Shown in pieces: positions 1 through 8,300 of a stretch of 25,405 bases of DNA; positions within the stretch are counted from its first letter, which is position 1; every line of letters starts with the position of its first letter. The position numbers and the translations under genes are program-made. The stretch covers positions 1-25,405 of the forward strand of contig JAIIAN010000015.1 of assembly GCA_022717655.1 (NCBI GenBank), read 5' to 3'. Source of the DNA: Bacillota bacterium (lineage in GTDB: Bacteria; Bacillota; Clostridia; Lachnospirales; Lachnospiraceae). A model generated the notes under the pieces. That model made no database searches and was not told the DNA's origin. It was given only the letters and a program-made list of their open reading frames with translations.

Positions 1-12
1 TAGAAAGAACGG

Positions 13-48
13 AAAATCCACCAGAATAAGTTTAAACTGGTGGATTTT
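13..48. terminator. Hairpin, probable terminator of the broken GH1 locus
   Basis: A perfect 12-bp inverted repeat, AAAATCCACCAG at 13-24 and CTGGTGGATTTT at 37-48, with a 12-nt loop. Both arms end in A/T tracts, so it could terminate in either direction. It lies just downstream of the GH1 remnant read on the minus strand. Confidence 0.6.
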
Positions 49-124
49 ATATGTGCATTATAATTTGAAATTTAAAGCGGTAGGTTTTTCAGTGCCCTCG
101 ACTCGTCGGATGGGGTTTTCTGCT

Positions 125-336
125 CTATAATAGATAAAAATCAATTGGCTGATTCATCAATTTCAAATCTTCCGGTTTAAAGTCTGGTAAATCTTTTTCA
201 AATAATTTAAGACCATCTTCCGGATATTTCCCTAACATAACTGGGTCACTCCACCTCTTCCGTCCTCAAATGCGCCTCCTTCAATCTGATAAGAAGCGGT
301 TGCTGTTCCCCATAAAAAATCCTTTGAAAATCCCAT
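125..336 (-). pseudogene. GH1 family beta-glucosidase / 6-phospho-beta-glucosidase, remnant with internal deletion
   Basis: The start (ATG at 336, preceded by AGGAG) encodes MGFSKDFLWGTATASYQIEG, the hallmark N-terminus of glycoside hydrolase family 1, which hydrolyses beta-glucosides or their 6-phosphates. After about 28 codons the frame ends at a TAG (232-234). In the next frame, from about 253, the sequence reads WSDPVMLGKYPEDG...LPDF...QPIDFY, a segment normally some 250 residues further on, just before the IDFYG-type strand. That frame stops at 125-127. A usual GH1 protein has about 450-480 residues, so most of the barrel and both catalytic glutamates are gone. A third open stretch (about 58-124, AENPIRRVEGTEKP) may be another leftover but is not recognisable. 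The intact promoter and AraC gene upstream suggest this was once a beta-glucoside utilisation unit. Confidence 0.85.
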
Positions 337-417
337 ATTTTTGTTCTCCTTTTTCAAAAAAAATTATACTTTTGACACTCACATCTTTTTTATTCTTTTT
401 TATCTCTAATTTTCTTT

Positions 418-447
418 ATTATATCACCCACAAAGAGCGCACAACAA
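418..447 (-). promoter_or_regulatory. Promoter of the GH1 remnant
   Basis: On the minus strand TTGTTG (442-447) and a consensus TATAAT (418-423) are separated by 18 bp. They lie about 80 bp upstream of the GH1 start codon, in the gap after the AraC gene. Confidence 0.5.
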
Positions 448-476
448 CCGTAAAAAGAAGAGGTTTCTTACAGTAA

Positions 477-1307
477 TTATTTTCTTTGCGCCCGAAGTTC
501 CCTTGGCTTGCATCCATAAGTTTCCTGAAACATCTTATTAAATAACTTATAATTGGTAAATCCATGTTTTTCAGTTATATCGAGCACATTTTCTTTGGTA
601 CTGCATAAATCATGATAAATGTGCATCAGCCGGATTTGATTTAAATATTTTGAAAAGGTAACACCCATATTTTCTTTAAAAAACCGACTGAAATACTCAC
701 GGCTCAGATAAAATTGTCCAGACACCTGTTCCAATGACAGACGTTCCGTATGATGTTCTTCAATATAATCGGTAATCTCAGAAAGCCTCTCCAGTCTTGT
801 GTCATCCTCTCTTAACGTAATCGCAGTCTTTGGATAAGAAAAGGCAGATAACAGCTTTGCCATAATCTGAAGCGCAATCGCCTGTCTCTCCAGCCGATAG
901 CCAAGCGGTTGATTGACATAAAGAGGAGGCAGTTTTTTTAACAGGTCACAAATCTGAAAATAATCATCCAGATTTGTTCTTAATAATTCTCCTCTTCTAC
1001 AGCTGATTCTGTATTTTTCCAGATTTGGCTCTATCTGAATCATCGCACTTCTTGAAAAATGAATGACTATCATCATGGAAGCCCTTGCACATCTTGCTTC
1101 ATGAATCTGATTGGAATCCACCACAATAAATTCTCCGGCAACCATCTTGTACTCTTTTCCTTCGATTAAAATTGTACCGACTCCATTTAAGATATACATC
1201 AATTCGATTGCCCCATGCCAGTGCGCCGGTGTATATTCTCCCTGATTCGTATGATACTTAATGCTGATGCCATTTTTTTCCAGTTCAAACAAAGGTTCAT
1301 AAATCAT
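477..1307 (-). CDS. AraC family transcriptional regulator with cupin sensor domain
   Basis: A 276-aa protein with the classic two-part AraC/XylS layout. The N-terminal ~100 residues form a cupin-like sugar-sensing domain (HWHGAIELMYILNG, then GEFIVVDSNQIHE). The C-terminal ~100 residues carry two helix-turn-helix motifs (LSLEQVSGQFYLSREYFSRF, then the second helix pair ending YGCKPRELR). Length and both domains are complete. The ATG at 1307 has GGAGAAG eight bases upstream. It lies directly upstream of the GH1 remnant on the same strand and diverges from a 53-aa gene. Such regulators commonly control neighbouring glycoside-use genes, so the broken beta-glucosidase was probably its target and the regulator may now be orphaned or may act on the small divergent gene. 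The family assignment is secure; the inducer is unknown. Confidence 0.92.
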   Translation of the reverse strand: MIYEPLFELEKNGISIKYHTNQGEYTPAHWHGAIELMYILNGVGTILIEGKEYKMVAGEFIVVDSNQIHEARCARASMMIVIHFSRSAMIQIEPNLEKYRISCRRGELLRTNLDDYFQICDLLKKLPPLYVNQPLGYRLERQAIALQIMAKLLSAFSYPKTAITLREDDTRLERLSEITDYIEEHHTERLSLEQVSGQFYLSREYFSRFFKENMGVTFSKYLNQIRLMHIYHDLCSTKENVLDITEKHGFTNYKLFNKMFQETYGCKPRELRAQRK

Positions 1308-1360
1308 CTTAACTTCTCCAAATTTTGCACACCATTGCGTGCTTTTTTACTGTATACAAT

Positions 1361-1372
1361 GTCAATATTGAC
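1361..1372. promoter_or_regulatory. 12-bp perfect palindrome in the araC/small-gene divergent region
   Basis: GTCAATATTGAC is a perfect palindrome between two divergent genes, about 50 bp upstream of the small gene's -10 and 54 bp upstream of the AraC start. It has the form of a dimer-binding operator. No binding partner can be named; AraC proteins more often use direct repeats. Confidence 0.35.
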
Positions 1373-1416
1373 CGAATTAATAGCTAAAAACTCATCTAAA
1401 CATTCAATTCTTTTCA

Positions 1417-1425
1417 TGCTATTAT
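1417..1425 (+). promoter_or_regulatory. Extended -10 promoter of the 53-aa gene
   Basis: TGCTATTAT is an extended -10 element (TG, one base, then TATTAT at 1420-1425). No good -35 hexamer is present at 17 bp, which fits an activator-dependent or extended -10 promoter. The start codon follows about 48 bp later. Confidence 0.4.
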
Positions 1426-1473
1426 AACACTCGTAAAGAACAAAGAACAGTATAAAAAAAGGAGATGTTAATT

Positions 1474-1635
1474 ATGGCAAATGCAGCAGCAACAGCTATG
1501 GTAAAAGCAACTAAAGAAGTTAAAAAAGTCACATTATGGGAACGTTTTAAAAACTATTTAATTGAAAACGTTGATATCATCGCACCAGGTATTATCATGA
1601 TGAATGGCGGAACCTATTTTCCAAAACTGAAATAA
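1474..1635 (+). CDS. 53-aa small protein of unknown function
   Basis: ATG at 1474 follows a strong AAAGGAGAT ribosome binding site and opens a 53-codon frame. It starts MANAAATAMVKATKEVKK and ends GGTYFPKLK. The N-terminal half is Ala/Lys-rich and likely helical, the middle is amphipathic (LWERFKNYLIENVDIIAPGI), and there is no signal peptide or clear membrane helix. It is too short for automatic callers that use a 60-codon cut-off. An extended -10 promoter lies upstream and a strong intrinsic terminator overlaps the last codons, so it looks like a complete one-gene transcription unit. It is not an obvious fragment of a larger family, and I do not recognise it. A small regulatory or peptide-signal role is possible but not shown. 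Confidence 0.65.
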   Translation: MANAAATAMVKATKEVKKVTLWERFKNYLIENVDIIAPGIIMMNGGTYFPKLK

Positions 1636-1653
1636 TAGGCTCCGCCTTTTTTT
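1606..1653 (+). terminator. Intrinsic terminator overlapping the stop codon of the 53-aa gene
   Basis: GGCGGAACCTATT (1606-1618) pairs with AATAGGCTCCGCC (1634-1646), 12 of 13 positions matching, around a 15-nt loop. A run of seven T follows (1647-1653). The 5' arm lies inside the coding sequence and the stop codon TAA (1633-1635) abuts the 3' arm. Confidence 0.85.
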
Positions 1654-1658
1654 ATCCT

Positions 1659-2322
1659 TTAATCTGCCGTTATTTCTGCCACCTGTGTTCCATTTACATT
1701 TAAGGTATACGTTTCACCTGTCAAAATTTCCGGACTGCTGAGTATAATGTACTCATACGAAAGTTCCGGTGTATAAGTGATAATAACATTTCCATCACTG
1801 TCTACTAATTCAAGTGTACTCTGCGCATCTGCTTTATCAATCGTCGTGGTAATCACGCCCTGTTCGGAATCATCAAAGGTCTGAGCCATGCTCGCCGCTC
1901 CTGTTCCAATAAATGTTCCATCATCTACCTGAAGAATCGAAGCCGCACTGATTCCGTCTCCCTCGGCTGAAATCGTAAATGTTCCGCCTGCAATATAGAT
2001 AAATCCATCTTCTTCATTATCTTCATTTTCGGAATGGATTCCATCCTTGCCCGAAGTAATGGTAAATGTTCCATCCGCAATACAGATTTCATCTTTGCCA
2101 TTTAAACCGGAAGAAGCACAATCTATCTGATATGTTCCCGAAGCTACTTTCAAAGCGTCTTTTGATACGACTCCATGCCCTGCCGGAGAAGTAATCACAA
2201 GACTTCCCGAACCATTTAAGGTCAAATCTTCTTTTGAAAAGATAACGGCATCTATGTTATTATCATCAATCGCTGTAAATGTTCCACTATTAGAAAGTGT
2301 GTTGGTTGTATCAGAATCAGAC
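1659..2322 (-). pseudogene. Cthe_2159-like (DUF4353) carbohydrate-binding beta-helix protein, 3' part only
   Basis: The frame from about 2322 to the stop at 1659 reads DSDTTNTLSNSGTFTAIDDN..., then short repeats such as LTLNGSGSLVITSPAGHGVV and IADGTFTITSGKDGIHSE. These are parallel beta-helix rungs of the Cthe_2159/DUF4353 family, calcium- and polysaccharide-binding cell-surface proteins. The C-terminal domain (MAQTFDDSEQGVITT... ILTGETYTLNVNG) is complete. The N-terminus with its signal peptide is missing: upstream the DNA passes directly, out of frame, into the start of a VTC gene. A caller may place a start at an internal ATG (2225), but no ribosome binding site supports that. VTC and Cthe_2159 genes commonly sit in one CotH-type cluster, so one deletion probably removed everything between them. 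Confidence 0.8.
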
Positions 2323-2479
2323 GATAATTTTCAGTATCAAAATAAATATTGCGAATGGTTTTACGTCCATATTCATCCAATTCCATATACGGTGTCATAG
2401 CCTGAAGCACTGCTTTTTTCTGCTTCCGTGTCAATAAATATTTCAGTTCATAACGTTTAAAAACACTTTGATATGCCAT
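2252..2479 (-). pseudogene. VTC-domain polyphosphate polymerase, N-terminal remnant
   Basis: From the ATG at 2479 (GGGAGG upstream) the protein starts MAYQSVFKRYELKYLLTRKQ and continues to IRNIYFDTENYRLI. This is the N-terminal half-barrel of the VTC domain (PF09359), which in the yeast enzyme makes polyphosphate from ATP. The EXKY-type motif (YELKYLL) and RNIYFDT strand are typical. At about residue 55 (near 2310-2322) homology stops. The reading frame then runs out of register through Cthe_2159-like sequence to a stop at 2252. A complete VTC protein has roughly 230-250 residues, so the remaining basic tunnel residues and the metal-binding glutamate are lost and activity is not expected. Confidence 0.85.
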
Positions 2480-2507
2480 ACTTTCTTTCCTCCCTTTCGA
2501 TGACTTA

Positions 2508-2513
2508 ACTATA
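2508..2513 (-). promoter_or_regulatory. -10 box of the VTC-remnant promoter
   Basis: TATAGT on the minus strand. The expected -35 position is taken up by the 11-bp direct repeats and matches consensus poorly (AGGTTG), as at activator-dependent promoters. Confidence 0.45.
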
Positions 2514-2519
2514 CAGTAG

Positions 2520-2552
2520 AAACCTTAAAGCAACCTTAAAGACAGTTTAAAG
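2520..2552 (-). repeat. Three 11-bp direct repeats, likely response-regulator binding site
   Basis: On the minus strand CTTTAAACTGT, CTTTAAGGTTG and CTTTAAGGTTT follow each other with exact 11-bp periodicity. This is the head-to-tail spacing of OmpR/PhoB-family response regulators, and the half-site resembles the CTTAAGGTT boxes of PmrA/BasR-type regulators. The promoter-proximal copy overlies the -35 position of the VTC-remnant promoter, so activation by a two-component system is likely. No such regulator gene is in the window. Confidence 0.65.
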
Positions 2553-2598
2553 ACACAAAATGTTCAAACTTTAATCACTGGAAACCTGAGAAGCCAAC

Positions 2599-2643
2599 AA
2601 AAAAAGCCCTCCAACAGAACTTTTGATTCTGCCGGAAGGCTTT
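2599..2643 (-). terminator. Intrinsic terminator of glgP
   Basis: On the minus strand a 15-bp stem with G-U pairs (2605-2619 with 2627-2641), a 7-nt loop and a run of seven T after the 3' arm. It lies about 30 bp after the glgP stop codon. Confidence 0.9.
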
Positions 2644-2675
2644 CTAATATTATTTACTGAATGAATCTTCTCAGA

Positions 2676-5138
2676 TTAGTCTTCAATTGTAACTTTGTCC
2701 AAATGCCAGATTTCATCCACGTACTGCTGAATGGTTCTGTCAGAGGAGAATTTGCCGGAGCTTGCTGTATTTAAGAGTGCTTTCTTAGCCCAGCCTGCTT
2801 CATCTCTGTAAGCTTCTTCTACTCTTCTCTGTGCGTCTGCATAAGATTTGAAATCAGCTAAGATGAAGTAAGTATCTGCGCGGTCACTGCAGTTTGTATT
2901 TAATAAGGAATCATAGATTTCACGGAACATTTCAAAGTCGCCGTTTGAATAAGTGCCGTTAATCAACTGCATTAATACATTTCTGATATCTGGGTCATTA
3001 TTAAAGTACTGCATTGGGTCATATCCACCGTTGTTTTCGTAGTTGATAACTTCATCAGAGGACAGACCGAAGATAAATGCATTTTCTTCGCCTACTTCTT
3101 CTACGATTTCAACGTTTGCACCGTCCATTGTACCAACTGTAAGCGCACCATTTAACATGAATTTCATGTTACCTGTTCCGGATGCTTCTTTACTTGCTGT
3201 AGAAATCTGTTCGGAAACATCTGCTGCTGCAAAGATAATTTCTGCATTGGATACACGGTAGTTTTCAATGAATACCACTTTTAATTTTCCATTGATGGAA
3301 GCGTCGTTGTTGATAACATCTGCAACTGCGTTAATCAGTTTGATTGTCAGTTTTGCACGTCTGTAACCAGCGGCTGCTTTCGCACCAAAGATAAAGGTTC
3401 TCGGATAGAAATCTCTTTCCGGATGTTCTTTAATCTGGTTGTACAGATACATAACATGCAGAATGTTCATTAACTGACGTTTGTATTCGTGAAGTCGTTT
3501 TACCTGAACATCGAAGATGGAGTTCGGGTCTACTTCGATTCCGTTATGCTCTAAGATATATTTTGCAAGACGAACTTTATTCTGGTATTTAATGTTCATA
3601 AATTCCTGCTGCGCTTTCTTGTCATCTGCGTAAACTTTTAATTTAGCAAGCTGTGGCAGGTCTGTAATCCACTTGTCTCCGATGTGGTCTGTAATCCACT
3701 CTGTCAGAAGCGGGTTTGCATGAACCATGAAACGTCTCTGTGTAATACCGTTTGTTTTGTTGTTGAATTTTTCCGGATACATTTCGTAGAAATCTTTTAA
3801 TTCCTGTTTTTTCAGGATTTCGGTATGCAGTCTTGCAACACCGTTTACAGAATAACCACCTGCGATTGCAAGATGCGCCATCTTAACCTGTCCATCATAA
3901 ATAATAGCCATTTTGCGGACTTTTTCCTGATTTCCAGGATATTTCTGGTTGATTTCCTCGATGAATCTGCGGTTGATTTCTTCGATAATCTGGTAAACTC
4001 TAGGAAGCAGTTTGGAGAACAGCTCGATCGGCCATTTTTCCAGAGCTTCTGCCATGATTGTATGGTTTGTGTAAGCACAGGTATGTGTTGTAATATTCCA
4101 TGCATCATCCCATTCCAGTTTTTCTTCGTCCAGAAGGATACGCATTAATTCAGCAACTGTCATTGTCGGATGGGTATCATTTAACTGGAAGGTTACTTTC
4201 TTCGGCAGGTCATGGATGTCACTGTGTTTTTTCTTGAATTTCGCAATTGCAGCCTGAATACTTGCAGAAATGAAGAAGTACTGCTGTTTTAAACGAAGTT
4301 CTTTACCGGCATAGTGGTTATCATTTGGATAAAGTACATCACAGATATTTTTTGCAAGATTTTCTGCTTCCACTGCTTTTCTGTAATCACCTTTGTCAAA
4401 TAAGTCTAACTGGAATTCGCTCATTGCTTCTGCATCCCAGATACGCAGTGTATTTACGATTTTATTGTTGTAACCAACGATTGGCATATCGTAAGGTACG
4501 GCACGTACAGACTGATATCCTTCCTGAATAAAGTTATTTCTTCCTGTAGCTGGGTCATATTCTACACGAACATATCCGCCGAATTTTACTTCTTTTGCAT
4601 ATTCCGGACGACGAAGTTCAAATGGATAGCCATCTTTCAGCCAGTTATCCGGAACTTCTACCTGATATCCGTTTTCGATTTTCTGTTTGAACAGACCATA
4701 GTGATAACGAATACCACATCCATAAGCACAGTATCCAAGTGTTGCAAGAGAGTCTAAGAAGCAGGCTGCAAGTCGTCCAAGACCACCATTACCAAGTGCC
4801 GGGTCCGGCTCCTGATCTTCAATTGTATTTAAATCCAGTCCTAACTCATCAAGTGCTTCTTTTACTTCTTTATATGCACACAGGTTGATCAGGTTATTAC
4901 CAAGTGCACGTCCCATTAAGAACTCCATGGAGAGATAGTACACAATCTTCGGATCATCTTTTTCATACTGTTTCTGTGTCAAAAGCCAGTTATCAATAAC
5001 TACGTCTTTTACTGCCAGAGAAACTGCCTGGAAAATCTGTTCCTGACTTGCCTCATCTAAGGTCTTTCTATAAAGCATCTTTACATTCTCTTTTACACTT
5101 TTCTTGAATTCTTCTTTTCTGAAATGTGAATCTAACAT
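2676..5138 (-). CDS. glgP: Glycogen/starch alpha-glucan phosphorylase
   Basis: An 820-aa GT35 enzyme, the usual length, that releases glucose-1-phosphate from glycogen or maltodextrin chains using phosphate and pyridoxal phosphate. Visible hallmarks are the N-terminal YYLSMEFLMGRAL, the DPALGNGGLGRLAACFLDS block, QLNDTHPTM, VKRLHEYKRQ, and the PLP segment EASGTGNMKFMLNGA, where the Schiff-base lysine is about residue 659. The ATG at 5138 is preceded by AGGAGG at good spacing. It has its own terminator and a ~190-bp leader separating it from ileS, so it is probably transcribed alone. No glycogen-synthesis genes are nearby. Identification is secure; substrate preference (glycogen versus maltodextrin) cannot be told from sequence. 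Confidence 0.97.
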   Translation of the reverse strand: MLDSHFRKEEFKKSVKENVKMLYRKTLDEASQEQIFQAVSLAVKDVVIDNWLLTQKQYEKDDPKIVYYLSMEFLMGRALGNNLINLCAYKEVKEALDELGLDLNTIEDQEPDPALGNGGLGRLAACFLDSLATLGYCAYGCGIRYHYGLFKQKIENGYQVEVPDNWLKDGYPFELRRPEYAKEVKFGGYVRVEYDPATGRNNFIQEGYQSVRAVPYDMPIVGYNNKIVNTLRIWDAEAMSEFQLDLFDKGDYRKAVEAENLAKNICDVLYPNDNHYAGKELRLKQQYFFISASIQAAIAKFKKKHSDIHDLPKKVTFQLNDTHPTMTVAELMRILLDEEKLEWDDAWNITTHTCAYTNHTIMAEALEKWPIELFSKLLPRVYQIIEEINRRFIEEINQKYPGNQEKVRKMAIIYDGQVKMAHLAIAGGYSVNGVARLHTEILKKQELKDFYEMYPEKFNNKTNGITQRRFMVHANPLLTEWITDHIGDKWITDLPQLAKLKVYADDKKAQQEFMNIKYQNKVRLAKYILEHNGIEVDPNSIFDVQVKRLHEYKRQLMNILHVMYLYNQIKEHPERDFYPRTFIFGAKAAAGYRRAKLTIKLINAVADVINNDASINGKLKVVFIENYRVSNAEIIFAAADVSEQISTASKEASGTGNMKFMLNGALTVGTMDGANVEIVEEVGEENAFIFGLSSDEVINYENNGGYDPMQYFNNDPDIRNVLMQLINGTYSNGDFEMFREIYDSLLNTNCSDRADTYFILADFKSYADAQRRVEEAYRDEAGWAKKALLNTASSGKFSSDRTIQQYVDEIWHLDKVTIED

Positions 5139-5272
5139 ATCTTCCTCCTCTAATTTTTTTCTGCGTTTTCTAATCTTTTTCTCCTCAAATATCTAATGTA
5201 CTCTCGTAATCTTTCTATAATAATAAAGACTTCGAGCGTACATTCTATAGAAAACACAAAACTATATTAATT

Positions 5273-5303
5273 ATGGGAGTCCCTTCTTTCAAGAGACTCC
5301 CAT
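5273..5303 (-). terminator. Hairpin after ileS
   Basis: A 13-bp stem (5273-5285 with 5291-5303, one G-U pair) with a 5-nt loop, 25 bp beyond the ileS stop. On the minus strand no T-run follows (AATTAATATAG), so it is either a weak terminator or an mRNA-stabilising 3' hairpin allowing read-through towards glgP. Confidence 0.55.
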
Positions 5304-5327
5304 AGTAATATACTGCATGCGGCAGAA

Positions 5328-8300
5328 TTATTCGGAAATTTTTTCTACTCCTAATGTTACTTTTTCAGAGTTGATTTTCCACTCTTTGACATATCCGGAT
5401 GTTTCTCCGTAAATGACATCTTCTGCTAATACTTCGGATTTAATGTCTGCTTCGTGAGCACGGAAAATTCCCTCAATTACATCGTTACCGCTTAAGGAAA
5501 TTTTAATCTTATCCATAACTTCAAATCCGGCTTCTTTACGCATTGTCTGTACTTTACTAATGATTTCTCTTACATATCCCTCTTCGATTAACTCTGGAGT
5601 CAGATTTGTGTCAAGTACTACTGTGATGTCATTGTCTGATTCTGAAACGTAACCCTCCATCTGGGCGGTATCAATAAGTAAATCACTCTCTAATAATACA
5701 ATCTCTTCATTGTCGATGTCAAGCTTCAGCTCACCAGTTGCCTTAAGTTCATCCATTGCTTTATTTCCATCTAATTCAGCCAGTGCTGTTTTGATTGCAT
5801 TTAAGTGTTTTCCATATTTCGGACCTACCGTTCTAAGCTGTGGTTTAAAGCTGTAAGAAGTAAATTCTCTTACGTCGTCTGTAAATGATATTTCTTTTAC
5901 ATTTAATTCATCTTTGATGATATCTGTATAGAAATCTGACAGTGTAAAGGATGCTTTTACAAACATTTTTCCGATTGGCTGACGGTTTTTGATGTTTGCT
6001 GTATTTCTGCAGGCACGTCCCATAACTACGATTTCCAGAAGGTCTTCCATGTTTTCTTCAAGTTCTTTGTCAATCCATGCTTCATTTACAGCAGGGAAAT
6101 CGCAAAGATGAATACTTTCCGGAGCAGTTTTATCAATACTTCTTACCAGATTCTGATAAATATCTTCTGTCATAAATGGAATCATCGGTGCTGCTGCTTT
6201 TGCAACTGTTACCAGTGCAGTGTACAGAGTCATGTAAGCATTGATTTTGTCCTGTTCCATTCCTTTTGCCCAGAAACGTTCACGGCTTCTGCGGACATAC
6301 CAGTTACTCATATCATCTACAAATTCCTGAAGTGCACGTGCCGTTTCCGGAATTTTGTAATTTGCCAGATTGTTGTCTACCGTCTGAACTAAAGTATTTA
6401 ACTTAGACAGTAACCATTTATCCATGACAGCGAGTTTGTCGTACTCTAATGTATATTTTGTTGCGTCAAATTCATCAATGTTTGCATACAGTACGAAGAA
6501 TGCGTAAGTATTCCATAAAGTACCCATGAATTTACGCTGACCTTCCTGTACGGCTTTTCCGTGGAAACGGTTTGGCAGCCATGGAGCACTGTTTACATAG
6601 AAATACCAGCGGATTGCATCTGCACCGTAAGTTTCGAGTGCATCGAATGGGTCAACTGCATTTCCTTTGGATTTACTCATCTTCTGACCATTTTCATCCT
6701 GTACGTGACCAAGAACGATAACGTTCTGGTATGGTGCTTTATTAAATAATAAAGTAGATTCTGCAAGCAGGGAGTAGAACCATCCTCTTGTCTGGTCAAC
6801 TGCCTCTGAAATAAACTGTGCAGGGAACTGTTTTTCAAATAATTCTTTATTTTCAAATGGATAGTGATGCTGTGCAAATGGCATTGCTCCTGAGTCGAAC
6901 CAGCAGTCAATTACTTCCGGTACACGATGCATGGTCTTTCCACATTTCGGGCAAGGCATTGTGATTTCATCGATGTATGGACGATGAAGTTCTACTGTTT
7001 TGGCTTTTTCATCACCGCTGAGTTTATAGAGTTCTTCACGGCTTCCAACAGACTGCATGCATCCACATTCACATTCCCAGATGTTTAATGGAGTTCCCCA
7101 GTAACGGTTTCTTGAAATACCCCAGTCCTGAACATTTTCCAGCCAGTCACCGAAACGTCCTTTTCCAATGCTTTCCGGAATCCAGTTGATGGTATTGTTA
7201 TTGCGGATTAAGTCCTCTTTTACTGCTGTCATCTTGATGAACCAGGATTCTCTTGCATAGTAGATAAGAGGAGTATCACATCTCCAGCAGTGTGGATAAT
7301 CATGCTCAAATTTCGGAGCATCGAATAATAATCCTTTTGCATCCAGGTCTTTTAATACTTCAGGGTCTGCACTCTTGACATTCGGGTCTTTTTCCATTTC
7401 TGCTTTAGAAGGTTTTGCTCTCATTCCTGCAAATGGAGTTTCTGCTGTCATGCATCCTTTTTCATCTACGAATTTAACCAGTGGCAGGTCATATTCACGA
7501 CCAACACGGGCATCGTCTTCACCAAATGCCGGTGCGATATGAACGATACCAGTACCATCGGACATGGTTACATAATCATCACAGATTACATAATGTGCTT
7601 TCTTATGCTGTTTTTCTGCTTCTTTTGCTGCACATTCATATAATGCAACATAAGATTTTCCTTCAAGGTCTGTTCCTTTATAAATTTCCAGTACTTCGTA
7701 AGCTGGTTTGTCCTCTTCTGCTAATTTTCCAAGAACTTTGTCAAGCAGAGCTTCTGCCATATAATAAACATAACCGTCACCTGCTTTTACTTTGCAGTAA
7801 GTATCAGATGGGTTTACACAAAGTGCAACGTTTGAAGGCAGAGTCCATGGAGTTGTGGTCCATGCAAGGAAATAAGCATCTTCACCTACAACTTTGAAAC
7901 GAACCACTGCGGAACGTTCTTTTACTGTTTTATATCCCTGTGCAACTTCCTGAGAAGAAAGCGGTGTTCCACAACGAGGGCAGTAAGGTACAATCTTAAA
8001 TCCTTTGTAAAGCAGGTTTTTGTCCCAGATTTCTTTTAATGCCCACCATTCAGATTCGATATAATTATCATCATAAGTAACGTAAGGATTTTCCATATCA
8101 GCCCAGAAACCTACGGTAGAGGAGAAATCTTCCCACATTCCTTTGTATTTCCATACACTTTCCTTACACTGCTGGATGAATGGCTCCATACCATAAGCTT
8201 CAATCTGCTCTTTTCCATCCAGACCAAGTTTCTTTTCTACTTCGAGTTCTACAGGAAGTCCATGAGTATCCCATCCAGCCTTTCTTGGAACCATGTAGCC

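Noticed and set aside
270..476. 68-aa plus-strand frame upstream of the AraC gene
   Set aside because: It runs antisense over the GH1 start and promoter, is low-complexity Phe/Leu-rich and has no ribosome site; the minus-strand GH1 reading explains the sequence.
7481..7897. 138-aa plus-strand frame
   Set aside because: Antisense to ileS, His/Leu-rich, no ribosome binding site and no recognisable domain.
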